From JBBSAT01 sp044223665 (lineage in GTDB: Bacteria; Myxococcota_A; Polyangia; Polyangiales; Sandaracinaceae): a DNA stretch of 64,000 bases. Positions 33,895 through 42,947 of the stretch are shown here, one piece after another. Position 1 is the first letter of the stretch; the number at the start of each line of letters is the position of its first letter. The notes under the pieces are model-generated. The model was not told the origin of the DNA. It did not search any database and was given only the letters and a program-made list of their open reading frames with translations. Both the position numbers and the translations under genes were made by a program. The stretch is from positions 1 through 64,000 of the forward strand of contig JBGALT010000001.1 of NCBI GenBank assembly GCA_044223665.1. Direction: 5' to 3'.

Positions 33895-34722
33895 TCAGAA
33901 TCGACCGGAGATCGAGACCGTTCCCGGCCCGAGCGCGAGCGAGGGCGTCGTGCTCGAGCTGCTGCTCGTCGCCACCACGGCCATCCACACGGCCGCGCCC
34001 ACGACGACCGCCGCGCCGATGCCGAGGACGGCACCGCCGGCGTCGCGCAGGCCGAGCGCCTCGCGATCGAGACGCGCCGCATCGGCCTGGATCGGCGCGC
34101 CCGCCGCCTCGTCGTGGCGCTGCACCGCCACGCCCAGCACCACCGAGCCCACGATCACGACCGCGAGCCCCGCGCCCAGCACCAGACCCGGCGCGAGCAG
34201 GTCCGGGCTCGAGGGAGCGTCCGCCAGCGGAGGCGAGGCGATCGGAGGATCGGTCGGCGCGGGCTCCCGACGCGCGGCGGCCGCCGCGACCTCGCGCTCG
34301 TGCGCCTCGCGCTCGGCCAGCTGCGCGCCCAGCACCTCCACGCGCCCGCGCGCGAGGGGTGCCTGCGAGGCGTCGGGGCTCGCGTCGAGGAAGCGCCGAT
34401 AGTCGACGAGCGCGCCGGACAGATCCCCTTCGGCGTCGAGCGCGCGTGCGCGGTTGTAGAGGAGCAAGGGCTCGGGGTGCAGCGCGTACGCTTCCTCGAG
34501 CAAGGCCGCCGCCTCCGAGAAGCGGCCCTCGTGGTAGGCGGTGGCGCTCTGCTCGAAGAGCCGCAGCGCGCGCGCCTCGGCGTCGCCGGCCCCTCCGCTC
34601 TGCGCGGACGCCGGGGCAGAAAAGCTCGCCAGCGCGAGCGCCAGGGCGATCACGAGCCCGATCGTGGATCGCCGAGCGGGGATTCGATACGCTCGTGATC
34701 GTGGCGGCGGTCTCCGAGGCAT
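33895..34722 (-). CDS. TPR-containing exported protein with two C-terminal spans
   Basis: A 275-aa protein: basic n-region, signal segment (IGLVIALALALASFSAPASAQ in outline), TPR helices from about 48 to 150 (FEQSATAYHEGRFSEAAALL and YNRARALDAEGDLSGALVDY), an Ala/Pro linker, two hydrophobic segments near 178-197 and 230-250, and a Ser/Thr-rich end. Same plan as 16782 and 40485. ATG 34722 has TATGCT ending 8 nt upstream. Its 5' end overlaps the 5' end of the divergent kinase gene by 22 bases. Confidence 0.75.
   Translation of the reverse strand: MPRRPPPRSRAYRIPARRSTIGLVIALALALASFSAPASAQSGGAGDAEARALRLFEQSATAYHEGRFSEAAALLEEAYALHPEPLLLYNRARALDAEGDLSGALVDYRRFLDASPDASQAPLARGRVEVLGAQLAEREAHEREVAAAAARREPAPTDPPIASPPLADAPSSPDLLAPGLVLGAGLAVVIVGSVVLGVAVQRHDEAAGAPIQADAARLDREALGLRDAGGAVLGIGAAVVVGAAVWMAVVATSSSSSTTPSLALGPGTVSISGRF
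34688..34693 (+). promoter_or_regulatory. -10 box TACGCT for kinase 3
   Basis: It ends 7 nt before GTG 34701 and lies inside the coding region of the divergent TPR gene. It favours 34701 over GTG 34695, which is only one base after the box. Confidence 0.5.
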
Positions 34723-36323
34723 CCGGACCGAGCATACCCGAGCAGCTCGGAAAGCACCGCATCGTCGCCAAGCTCGCGACCGGCGGGATGGCCAGCGTCT
34801 ACCTCGCGCGTCTGGTGGGCCCGGCGAACTTCGAGAACCTCGTCGTCCTCAAGCGGATGCTCCCGCACCTCGCCGAAGATCCGAAGTTCCGCGAGATGTT
34901 CGCCGACGAAGCGAGGACCGTCGCGCGGATCCGGCACCCCAACGTCGTGCGGACCTTCGAGCTGGTCGACGAGCGCGACGAGCTCTACCTCGTGATGGAG
35001 TACCTCGAAGGAGAGACGCTGCAGAAGCTCTGCCGGACGCTCGCCGTGCAGAAGGAGACACTCTCCATTCCCCTCGCGTGCCACGTCGTGGCAGAGGCAG
35101 CCGCCGGGCTGCACGCGGCCCACGAGCTGCAAGGCGAGGAAGGCGAGAACCTCGGCGTCGTCCACCGCGACGTCTCGCCGCACAACCTCTTCGTCGGCTT
35201 CGACGGAAGCGTGAAGGTGATCGACTTCGGCATCGCCAAGTCGCTCGACCAGGCGAACCAGACCTCGACCGGCGAGGTGAAGGGAAAGTTCGCGTACATG
35301 TCGCCCGAGCAGGTGGCCGGACAGGCGACCAGCCGGCGCACCGACGTCTTCGCGCTCGGGGTGGTGCTCTGGGAGATGCTGGCGTTCCGGCGACTGTTCG
35401 CGCGCGAGAACCAGCTCGTCACCATGCGTGCGGTCGCCGACGAGGAGACGCCGCCTCCGTCGCATTACGTGAGCACGGTGCCGAAGGCGCTGGACGAGAT
35501 CTGCAGCAAGTGCCTCGCCAAGCGCCCGGAGGATCGCTACGCGTCGATGCTCGAGCTGCGACGCGATCTGCTCGCCTACCTGCGCACCACCGGGGCCCAC
35601 GACGCCCAGGGCGAGATCGCCTCGATGATGCAGACGCTCTTCGAGCGCTCGATCGCGCAGCGCAAGGAGCTGGTCCGCGCCTCCCGACGAGAGGACACAC
35701 GGACGGGCCGCATGCCCTCGCTCGAGAAGGGGCCGGCCGAGGAAGCGAGCGGGATCCCCGTCTCGATCGACCCCGTCGCGCCCGTCCCTGCCCGGCAATC
35801 AGCGCTCGCACCGGAGGCCCCCACGGGCCGGCGCGTCTGGATCGTCGGGGGCACGATCGCGATCGCGATCGCGCTCGCGCTCGTCGTCGGCACGGCCCTG
35901 CTCTCGTCCGGCCGCAGCCCGGGGACGACGCCTGCACCGAGCGAGCTCGCAGCCGCTCCCGAGCATCCGCCGGCACCGCAGCCGAGCGCGACGCCGCCCG
36001 AAGAGCCCGAGCCGCCGCCGCCGACCCTGGCGAGCATCGCCCTCACGATCGAGAGCGATCCGCCGGGAGCGCTGGTCGCCATCGACGGGATCGCCCGCGG
36101 CAATGCACCGCTCACCGTCCCGATCCCGACCGGCGCGGAGCCTCTCTCGCTCGAGCTCACCCTCGCCGGGCGCCGCACCACCACCACGCGCTTCGTGCCC
36201 GATCACGACCAGACGTTGCGCATCGACCTGCCGCGCAGCGGGCGCGCGAGCGGGGCGAGCACCAGCGGCACCAGCGGTGGGAGCGGGCAAGGGCCGCGCG
36301 AGGGCTTCTTCGCGTTCGAGTGA
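34701..36323 (+). CDS. Ser/Thr protein kinase 3 with PEGA-like domain
   Basis: A 540-aa kinase with Gly loop LATGGMASVYLA, Lys 51, HRDVSPHN and DFGIAKS. A membrane span (WIVGGTIAIAIALALVVGTA in outline) lies near residue 380, then a Pro/Glu linker and a PEGA-like domain (LTIESDPPGALVAIDGIA) with a Gly/Ser-rich end. Head-to-head with a TPR protein gene and followed, after nine bases, by the convergent FG-GAP lipoprotein gene. Confidence 0.92.
   Translation: MAAVSEASGPSIPEQLGKHRIVAKLATGGMASVYLARLVGPANFENLVVLKRMLPHLAEDPKFREMFADEARTVARIRHPNVVRTFELVDERDELYLVMEYLEGETLQKLCRTLAVQKETLSIPLACHVVAEAAAGLHAAHELQGEEGENLGVVHRDVSPHNLFVGFDGSVKVIDFGIAKSLDQANQTSTGEVKGKFAYMSPEQVAGQATSRRTDVFALGVVLWEMLAFRRLFARENQLVTMRAVADEETPPPSHYVSTVPKALDEICSKCLAKRPEDRYASMLELRRDLLAYLRTTGAHDAQGEIASMMQTLFERSIAQRKELVRASRREDTRTGRMPSLEKGPAEEASGIPVSIDPVAPVPARQSALAPEAPTGRRVWIVGGTIAIAIALALVVGTALLSSGRSPGTTPAPSELAAAPEHPPAPQPSATPPEEPEPPPPTLASIALTIESDPPGALVAIDGIARGNAPLTVPIPTGAEPLSLELTLAGRRTTTTRFVPDHDQTLRIDLPRSGRASGASTSGTSGGSGQGPREGFFAFE
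34731..34736 (-). promoter_or_regulatory. -10 box TATGCT for the TPR gene at 34722
   Basis: It ends 8 nt before ATG 34722 and lies inside the kinase 3 coding region, so the two divergent promoters are interleaved with each other's genes. Confidence 0.5.
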
Positions 36324-36332
36324 GAGCGTCGG

Positions 36333-38243
36333 TCAGCGCGCCGACAGCGACCCGCCGAAGCCACCGACCCCCGGCGCGATCGTCCACGTCTCGCTGAGCA
36401 TTCCCGTCAGAGGCCCGCGGATCACGTACACGCTGTCGGCCGCCGGATCGCCCACCGCCAGGTCGACCTCGCCGTCGCCGTCGAAGTCCGCGGCCGTGAG
36501 CCGAACCTGTGTTCGTCCCCCGCGCGACGGCAGCATGTAGGAGGTCATCGTCACGGCGAGACCCGAAGCTCCGCCTCGCGCGACCACCACGGACCTCAGC
36601 CCGTCGGCGGTCAGGGCGACGTCGCCGTAGCCATCGAGGTCGATGTCGCCGAGCGACGTGAGCCACTGCCCGACGGCCGTGCGCCCGGAGAGCGGGACGT
36701 TCCGCGGGCTCGGGCCCGGCGTCAGCCCGGCGCGACCCCGAAACACGTACACGCCGCTCGTGCCACCGCTCGCCCCGACCACGAGATCGTCGATCCCGTC
36801 GCCGTCGACGTCGACCACCGCCGAGGGGCCGAAATTGCTCGCGCTGGCTTCCGGACAGAGCAACGTCGCGTCGGGCGTCGTCCCGAAGACGCCTCCGCGC
36901 GAGAGGAACACGCGCACGTGCTCGCTCGCTCCGCCGAGCGGGCCGGTCGCGAGCAGGTCGCCGCGCCCGTCTCCGTCGAGGTCGCCGCCGAACAGGTTCC
37001 CGATGTCGGCGACGCCGAGCTCGTCATCGGGCATCATGGGAAGGCCGCTGCCGCTCCTCCCTCGGTAGAGGTAGAGCGCGACGGGAGCGCCGTCTCGGCC
37101 GAGGACCACGTCGGCCAGACCGTCGCCGTCCACGTCGCCCACCGAGCTCATGAACTGGCTCAGCTCGAGCTCGGCGTTCGGCAGCTCCACGTCGGGCGTG
37201 ATCGCGCCGCCCGTGTACGAAGGGCGCCCGAAGATCAGGTATCCGTGCGACGGCGCGACGTTGTGGCCGCTCACGATGAAGTCGTCGAGGCCGTCGCCGT
37301 TGGTGTCGCCGGCCGCGATGACCGTGAAGCCGATCCTCTCGCCGGCGACGCCGTGCAAGAACGTGCCGCCCAGCGTGAGCCCCGCCGCGCCGCCGAGGTA
37401 GAGATCGGCTCGCCCCTGCATGGACATGTACGCCTGGGCGCCGATCACGAGATCGGCGAAGCCGTCGCCGTTCACGTCGAGCGACGGACGACAGATGCCC
37501 GCCAGCCGGTGCTGGCCTACCGGGCACGTCGGCACCCCCGCGTCGCGACCCGCATCGCTACCGGCGTCGTCGCCCGCATCCACGTTCGGCGCCGCGTCGA
37601 GCCCCCCATCCGTCGGAGGCGGACCGGCATCGCTGCCGACCGCGACGCAGCCGAGCTGCCCATCGCAGAGCTGCGCGGGCGCGCAGAGCGCGTCGTCGGG
37701 CCGAGAGAAGCAGATGCCCGAGCTCGAGCAGTGCTGCGGAGCGCAGGCGACCGTGGACATCGCCATGCAGTCGCCGTCGACGTGGCACTCCGGCGTCGGG
37801 CACAGCTCGGGGTGCTCCTCGTCGCATCCCGGCTCGACGCACTGGCCGCCGAGGCAGGCGATGGCCGTCGGGCTACCGCTTCCCGGGCAGACGATGCCGG
37901 CGCAGTCGCGCGTCATCAGCACGGTCACGATCGTCGAGCCTTCGACGTCGCGCACCACGGCACGCGAAAGGACCTCCCGATCGCCCAAGCGGAGGGTCAC
38001 GCGGATCGTGTGGCGCCCGGCTCCGACGCTGGCGAAGCTCGCGAGCCGCACCGGCCGACCCAGCGAGGCCGCCCTGGGAATCGGCGTGGGGCTCCCGTCG
38101 GAATCGATTCCGTCGAGCGAGACCACGGCGAGGTCGATCTCGCGTCCCGGGGACATGTCGGAGACGAGCTGGACGAGCAGCGAGCCGCTGCTCGTGCACG
38201 ACGCCGAGAAGAGAGCGGCCACGAGGACTCCCATCAAGCGCAT
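36333..38243 (-). CDS. FG-GAP/VCBS repeat lipoprotein, 636 aa
   Basis: Signal peptide with lipobox (LVAALFSASC, Cys 16). A beta-rich N-terminal domain and Cys-rich stretch (to about 190) lead to a DAG-rich linker (DAGDDAGSDAGRDAG). From about residue 230 there are six or seven FG-GAP units with calcium-type loops such as DVNGDGFADLVIG, DTNGDGLDDFIVSG, DVDGDGLADVVLG and DFDGDGEVDLAVGD, which build an integrin-alpha-like propeller. Surface-anchored; ligand unknown. TATGCT ends 7 nt before ATG 38243, favouring that start over ATG 38255. Confidence 0.88.
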   Translation of the reverse strand: MRLMGVLVAALFSASCTSSGSLLVQLVSDMSPGREIDLAVVSLDGIDSDGSPTPIPRAASLGRPVRLASFASVGAGRHTIRVTLRLGDREVLSRAVVRDVEGSTIVTVLMTRDCAGIVCPGSGSPTAIACLGGQCVEPGCDEEHPELCPTPECHVDGDCMAMSTVACAPQHCSSSGICFSRPDDALCAPAQLCDGQLGCVAVGSDAGPPPTDGGLDAAPNVDAGDDAGSDAGRDAGVPTCPVGQHRLAGICRPSLDVNGDGFADLVIGAQAYMSMQGRADLYLGGAAGLTLGGTFLHGVAGERIGFTVIAAGDTNGDGLDDFIVSGHNVAPSHGYLIFGRPSYTGGAITPDVELPNAELELSQFMSSVGDVDGDGLADVVLGRDGAPVALYLYRGRSGSGLPMMPDDELGVADIGNLFGGDLDGDGRGDLLATGPLGGASEHVRVFLSRGGVFGTTPDATLLCPEASASNFGPSAVVDVDGDGIDDLVVGASGGTSGVYVFRGRAGLTPGPSPRNVPLSGRTAVGQWLTSLGDIDLDGYGDVALTADGLRSVVVARGGASGLAVTMTSYMLPSRGGRTQVRLTAADFDGDGEVDLAVGDPAADSVYVIRGPLTGMLSETWTIAPGVGGFGGSLSAR

Positions 38244-38250
38244 CGTGCTC

Positions 38251-38256
38251 AGCATA
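38251..38256 (-). promoter_or_regulatory. -10 box TATGCT for the FG-GAP gene
   Basis: Spacing of 7 nt to ATG 38243; the box overlaps the alternative ATG 38255. Confidence 0.5.
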
Positions 38257-38327
38257 GCCGGACGAGCTCCGGGCTCGAAAGGTGTCGGCCGGGCGCCCGG
38301 AACTCGCGATCCCCGCGGCCTTGCTGC

Positions 38328-38333
38328 TACGCT
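38328..38333 (+). promoter_or_regulatory. -10 box TACGCT for kinase 4
   Basis: Ends 9 nt before ATG 38343. Confidence 0.45.
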
Positions 38334-38342
38334 CGCGCGCTG

Positions 38343-39560
38343 ATGACGGGCTCGTTCCCGGACGCCATTCCGACGCGCTTCGGACGCTACGAAGTGATCA
38401 CGAAGATCGCGTCCGGCGGCATGGCGGAGGTGTACGCAGGCCGGATCGCCGGCGAGAGCGGCTTCGCCAAGCTCGTCGCCATCAAGGCGATGCGCCCCGA
38501 GCTCGTCGACGAAGAGAAGTACGTCGCGATGTTCCTCGACGAGGCGCGCGTCGCCGCACACATCTCGAGCCCCTACGTCGTGAGCACGCTCGATCTGGGC
38601 CGCACCGACGCGGGCCTACCGTACCTCGTGATGGAGCTGGTGATCGGCGCCAGCGTCGCGCAGCTCGGACGGGCGCGCCCCGGCGCCTTCCCGCTCCCCA
38701 TCGCGCTCGAGCTGCTCTGCCAGGCAGCCACCGGCCTGCACGACGCGCACGAAGCGCGCGACTCGACCGGCACGCCGCTCGAGATCGTGCATCGCGACGT
38801 CTCTCCACAGAACATCCTCGTCGGGGTCGACGGGCGCGTGCGGATCACCGACTTCGGCGTCGCGCGCGCCGTCGCGCGCATCACCAAGACGCGCACGGGC
38901 GAGGTGAAGGGCAAGGTCCGCTATTTCTCGCCCGAGCAGGCGAGCAGCGGCACCACCGACCGACGCTCGGACATCTTCTCCCTCGGCGTGCTCGGCTGGG
39001 AGCTCTTGACCGGCCTGCAGATGTTCCGCGGCAAGTCGCTGCTCGAGCTGCACCAGTCGGTGCTCTCGCAGGAGATCGAGTCCCCCGAGCGCATCCAGCT
39101 CGAGCTGCCGCGCGAAGTGGGAGCGGCCGTGATGAGGGCGCTCCAGCGTCGGCCGGAAGACCGCTACGGGAGCGCCGACCTCTTCGCGCGCGCGCTGCGG
39201 AGGGCGGCGGCTCAGGCCGACGTCGATCTGGCCTCGAACGCCGAGATCGTCGCCTTCGTGCAGGACCGCGCCGGCAGCGCCGTCGATCGGCTGTCACGCT
39301 CGATCCGCGAGACGGCGACGCCCTCGTCGGCGGGCGCGGCGGCCGTCGATGCGGCCGAGGGCGAGGAAGAAGAGCCCACGACGCTCGATCCTCTCCCGCC
39401 GCAGCGCACCGTCCCCGACCGCGCCGCACCGAGCCCGACGGCTCCCGGGCCGGCGGCGGCGCCGGCGGCGGCGATCACCCCCGCTGCACCGCCCGCGAGC
39501 GCGCCGTTTCCGGTCCGCTGGTGGCGAGCGTTCCTCCGCTGGCTCGGCCTCGCGCGCTGA
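38343..39560 (+). CDS. Ser/Thr protein kinase 4, no clear membrane span
   Basis: A 405-aa kinase with Gly loop IASGGMAEVYAG, Lys 48, HRDVSPQN and DFGVARA; activation segment ends FSPEQAS, with Ser replacing Ala of the usual APE-type motif. After the kinase domain come an acidic stretch (AEGEEEEPTT), a Pro/Ala linker and a short amphipathic Trp/Arg-rich end (RWWRAFLRWLGLAR), which may lie on the membrane but is too short and charged to cross it. Divergent from the FG-GAP lipoprotein gene. Confidence 0.9.
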   Translation: MTGSFPDAIPTRFGRYEVITKIASGGMAEVYAGRIAGESGFAKLVAIKAMRPELVDEEKYVAMFLDEARVAAHISSPYVVSTLDLGRTDAGLPYLVMELVIGASVAQLGRARPGAFPLPIALELLCQAATGLHDAHEARDSTGTPLEIVHRDVSPQNILVGVDGRVRITDFGVARAVARITKTRTGEVKGKVRYFSPEQASSGTTDRRSDIFSLGVLGWELLTGLQMFRGKSLLELHQSVLSQEIESPERIQLELPREVGAAVMRALQRRPEDRYGSADLFARALRRAAAQADVDLASNAEIVAFVQDRAGSAVDRLSRSIRETATPSSAGAAAVDAAEGEEEEPTTLDPLPPQRTVPDRAAPSPTAPGPAAAPAAAITPAAPPASAPFPVRWWRAFLRWLGLAR

Positions 39561-39612
39561 TCTCGCGCGAGCGCGGCCGCTCGGGAAAGACATCGCTCGG
39601 AGCGACCGGGCT

Positions 39613-40488
39613 TCAGGCCCGTCTGCGCTCACGCCCGCGCCGCGCGAGCACGATCACGAAAGCTCCGAGCACGGTGGCCATCGCGGCGCCGCCCCGCGCG
39701 GTCGGGGCGACGGCGCAGCTCGCCGCGCGCTCGCACTGGTGGGGAGGCCGCCCGCCGATCACCCCGACCACCGACGCGCTCGCGTCCGGCGTGCCCGCCT
39801 CGACGCACGCATCGGGAGGCACGAAGGCCGGGCCCGTCGCGGTGGTGCACCAGCCGTAGTCGGGCGAAGGGTACTGCCCGCGCGTCGAGTCGAAGCATCC
39901 CTCGACGCGGCAGCGCCAGATGACCCGGGTGGCGCGATCCACGGCGGTGGGCTGCTCGCAGAGCTCCGGGAAGTCCGAGCGCAGATAGTACGAGTAGCTG
40001 CCCGAGCTGGTGTCGAGGGGGCCCGTCCGCAGGAACGTGCGCTGACCGCGATAGAACGGGTGCTCGATGTGGTAGCGGAGCTCGGGAGGGTGGCTGCCCT
40101 CGTCGCACTGCGCGAGGCCTGCGTTGCAGAAGCGAATCTGGACGATGACGTCGGCGTCGACGTGCGTCGTCACGAGCGACATCCGCATGTTGCAGGGGAA
40201 CGTGCGGCCCTGTCCGAGGCAGCGCTCGGCGCCGAGCGAGAACTGGCGCTCCTCGGGAGCGCTGGCGGCGGTGCCATCGTTCCACGCGTCGAACGTCGCG
40301 TCGTCGTTCTCCGGGCCGTCGGTGTCGAGCGCGACGCGCACGAACGCGTCGGGCAGCGCCGTGGCTCCGGGAACCGGCGCGACCGGGAGCTGCATCTCGA
40401 GCTCGAAGGACGCGTTCTGCGCGCAGCTCCCCAGCGCGAGCATCGCCAGTCCGAGCGAGGCACGGAGCAGGAGACGACGGCCGCTCAC
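39613..40488 (-). CDS. Secreted Cys-containing protein with possible sorting tail
   Basis: A 291-aa protein: signal peptide with lipobox-like LALGSC (Cys 22), a beta-rich middle with about ten Cys, and a C-terminal hydrophobic segment (MATVLGAFVIVLA) followed by RRGRERRRA, again like a MYXO-CTERM tail. Having both a lipobox and a sorting tail is unusual, and one may be non-functional. GTG 40488 overlaps the TGA of the upstream TPR gene (GTGA), so the two are coupled. Confidence 0.7.
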   Translation of the reverse strand: MSGRRLLLRASLGLAMLALGSCAQNASFELEMQLPVAPVPGATALPDAFVRVALDTDGPENDDATFDAWNDGTAASAPEERQFSLGAERCLGQGRTFPCNMRMSLVTTHVDADVIVQIRFCNAGLAQCDEGSHPPELRYHIEHPFYRGQRTFLRTGPLDTSSGSYSYYLRSDFPELCEQPTAVDRATRVIWRCRVEGCFDSTRGQYPSPDYGWCTTATGPAFVPPDACVEAGTPDASASVVGVIGGRPPHQCERAASCAVAPTARGGAAMATVLGAFVIVLARRGRERRRA

Positions 40489-41261
40489 AGCTGCACCACG
40501 AACCCACCCGGCGCTTCGCCACGCAGCTGCGCCTGATCCTGGGCCCAGACGCCGACGCCGATCGAGACCCCGACGACCACGACGCCGACCACGATCCAGA
40601 ACCAGGGCTCCTCGAGGACTCCGCCGCCGCCGCTGGGGATCGGCGCGAGCGCGACCGAGACGCTCGCGCTGGTCCCCGCGACGACGTCGCCGCTCCACGT
40701 GAAGGGCTGGTATCCGGGCGCGCGCACGACGAGCGTATGGCGACCGGGGTTGCACTCGACGTTCGTCACCGTGCTCGCGTCACGCACCACGGGATCACCA
40801 TCGAGCTCGATCTCCGCATCGACCTCGGGCGCGAGGCCCTCGATCCGGAGCGCGGCGACGTCGGCCGCGACCTCGGCGCGCATCGTGCTCGCCTGGGCCG
40901 CGCGCTCGGCGTCGAGCCCGGCCGCGATCGCCTCGTCGAAGGCGGCCCGCGCCTCGATCGGGCGGCCCAGCGCGCGGAGGGCAACCGCCTGGTTGTAGCG
41001 AGCGAGGGCGACGTGCGAGAGGCGGAACGCCATGCCGAAGCAGTGCTCGGCGGCGTCCCAGCGCTCCTCTTCGGTCGCCCGACTGCCGCGAGTGAACGCC
41101 TCGATGGCCGTGCGCTGCGCGCTCGTGGTGTCGCCCTCGGCGGGCGCCGCGAGCTCCCGACAGTCCGTCGGCGCCTGCGCGGCCGCCGTCGAGGCCCAGA
41201 GCGCGAACGAGAGGAACGTCGTCGGGAGGACGGCCCACCCGGCCCGTCGGAGCTGCCACAT
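40485..41261 (-). CDS. TPR/PEGA-like exported protein with C-terminal span
   Basis: A 258-aa protein: signal peptide to about residue 29 (LWASTAAAQ), TPR-type helices (AFTRGSRATEEERWDAAEHC and YNQAVALRALGRPIEARAAF), a PEGA-like beta unit (AEIELDGDPVV then PGRHTLVVRAPGYQPF) and one span (FWIVVGVVVVGVSIGVGVWA). TAGCGT ends 8 nt before ATG 41261. It follows kinase 5 on the same strand after 32 bases but appears to have its own promoter. Confidence 0.75.
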   Translation of the reverse strand: MWQLRRAGWAVLPTTFLSFALWASTAAAQAPTDCRELAAPAEGDTTSAQRTAIEAFTRGSRATEEERWDAAEHCFGMAFRLSHVALARYNQAVALRALGRPIEARAAFDEAIAAGLDAERAAQASTMRAEVAADVAALRIEGLAPEVDAEIELDGDPVVRDASTVTNVECNPGRHTLVVRAPGYQPFTWSGDVVAGTSASVSVALAPIPSGGGGVLEEPWFWIVVGVVVVGVSIGVGVWAQDQAQLRGEAPGGFVVQL

Positions 41262-41269
41262 CGAGCGAG

Positions 41270-41275
41270 ACGCTA
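41270..41275 (-). promoter_or_regulatory. -10 box TAGCGT for the TPR/PEGA gene
   Basis: Spacing of 8 nt to ATG 41261; located in the 32-base gap after kinase 5. Confidence 0.5.
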
Positions 41276-41293
41276 CCACGACGGGTCCGGACC

Positions 41294-42916
41294 TCAGGGG
41301 CAGGTTCCCATCGCGCGGCAGAACTCGTCCTGGCCCGCGACGATCGAGCGTGGTGTCGAGCTGGTCGTCGGGGTGGTCGTCGAAGGCGGCGGCGGAGGAG
41401 GAGGAGGAGCTTCGTGCGCGGAGCTCGGACCGGGCCGCGTCGAGGCCGCGACGACGCTCGGCTCGGGCGCGGAGGTGGGCGGCGTCGGGCCGCGACCATG
41501 GCCGCGTCGCCCCTCGTGTCGGTCGCTCGGATCGGGCGGCGCATCGTCGGCCGCGACCGACACCGGCGGGGCCGCGAGCTCCGTCGTCGTCGTGACGGGG
41601 ACCGTCGTGGGCGCGGGAGGCGTCGCGATGGATGCGGGCGGCACCAGAACGGTCGGCGGCGGCGCGAGCGCGACGGGCGCCGCGCTCGGCGGCGCATCCG
41701 ATCCGAGCACCACGGTCGCGCCCCACGCCGTGCCTCCGAGCAGCGCGAGCACGACGAACGTCACCATCGCGATCCGTCCGTAGTGCGGCCGGACCGGTGG
41801 ATCGGCGAGGGCCACGGGCGCCGACGCTCGCGGGGCGAGCACGGCGGCCGCCGCCGCGACGGCGGCCCGCTCCTCGGCACTGAACGTGACCTTGGTCGAC
41901 GGCCCGCTCCGGAACTTGTCGAGCGCGGCGTCCATCGGCAGCGCCATGCGCTCTCGAACGCGCTTCTCGAGGGCCTCGACCTTGGGCCCCGCGTGCTGCC
42001 GGAAGAACGCGGCGATGGTCATCTCGGGGGCCGGGCTCGGCGCCGCCTTCCCGAGCGCATCGGCGAGCTCGCGCGCCGTCTGCCAGCGCCCCTCGCGCTC
42101 GCGCACCAAGGCACGCGCGATCGCATCCGCGACCGCCGTCGGAACGTCGGCTCGCACCTCGTCGATGCGGGGAATCGGCTGCGTCGCGATCTGGTTCGCG
42201 AGCTGGAGCGGGTTCTCGCCCTCGAAGAGGCGCCGGCCCGCGAGCACTTCCCACATCACGATCCCGAGCGCGAACACGTCGACCCGCTGGTCGAGCTCTT
42301 CGCTCCGCAGCTGCTCGGGCGCGAAGTAGCTCAGCTTGCCCTTCACCTCGCCCGTCTCGGTGCGCGCCTGGCGCTGCACGGCGCGGGCGATGCCGAAGTC
42401 GGACAGCCGCGCGCGGCCATCGAGCCCCAGGAGCACGTTGTGGGGAGAGACGTCGCGGTGGATGATCTCGAGCGGCTCACCGGTCGGCCCGCGCGCCTCG
42501 TGCGCGTCGGTGAGCCCGCGCGCCATCGAGAGCAGGAGCGCCAGCGCGACGTCGAGCGGGATCCGGACGCTCGGATCGGTCTCTCGCGCCTCTTGGAGCG
42601 CGAGCAGCAGATCGCGGAGCGTCATGCCGAGCACGAGCTCCATCGCCATGTAGAGCGTGTCGTCGTCGTGCCCGAGGTCGAAAGTCCCGACGACGTGCGG
42701 GCTCTGGATGTTCGCGGCGAGCATCGCCTCGTCCATGAACATCTTCACGAAGCGCTCGTCCCGCGCGAGGTGCGGGAGCATCAGCTTCAGCGCGACCGGC
42801 TTCTGGAAGGTGCCGGCACCGAGGACCCGGGCGGCCCAGACCGTCGCCATGCCGCCGGCCGCGATCGGGCAGAGCAGCTGGTAGCGCCCCAGCACGTCCC
42901 CGCTTTGATGCGCCAT
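41294..42916 (-). CDS. Ser/Thr protein kinase 5
   Basis: A 540-aa kinase with Gly loop IAAGGMATVWAA, Lys 44, HRDVSPHN and DFGIARA. Residues about 290-370 are a helical, charged extension (FFRQHAGPKVEALEKRVRER) not seen in the other kinases here. One membrane span follows near 397-420 (MVTFVVLALLGGTAWGATVV), then an external Pro/Thr/Ala-rich region ending in a Cys pair (EFCRAMGTC). ATG 42916 has TAGGAT 7 nt upstream. Confidence 0.92.
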   Translation of the reverse strand: MAHQSGDVLGRYQLLCPIAAGGMATVWAARVLGAGTFQKPVALKLMLPHLARDERFVKMFMDEAMLAANIQSPHVVGTFDLGHDDDTLYMAMELVLGMTLRDLLLALQEARETDPSVRIPLDVALALLLSMARGLTDAHEARGPTGEPLEIIHRDVSPHNVLLGLDGRARLSDFGIARAVQRQARTETGEVKGKLSYFAPEQLRSEELDQRVDVFALGIVMWEVLAGRRLFEGENPLQLANQIATQPIPRIDEVRADVPTAVADAIARALVREREGRWQTARELADALGKAAPSPAPEMTIAAFFRQHAGPKVEALEKRVRERMALPMDAALDKFRSGPSTKVTFSAEERAAVAAAAAVLAPRASAPVALADPPVRPHYGRIAMVTFVVLALLGGTAWGATVVLGSDAPPSAAPVALAPPPTVLVPPASIATPPAPTTVPVTTTTELAAPPVSVAADDAPPDPSDRHEGRRGHGRGPTPPTSAPEPSVVAASTRPGPSSAHEAPPPPPPPPSTTTPTTSSTPRSIVAGQDEFCRAMGTCP

Positions 42917-42923
42917 CGCGGCA

Positions 42924-42929
42924 ATCCTA
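42924..42929 (-). promoter_or_regulatory. -10 box TAGGAT for kinase 5
   Basis: Spacing of 7 nt to ATG 42916, in the 31-base gap after the response regulator gene. Confidence 0.5.
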
Positions 42930-42947
42930 TCATGGAAGTGCTCGCGA

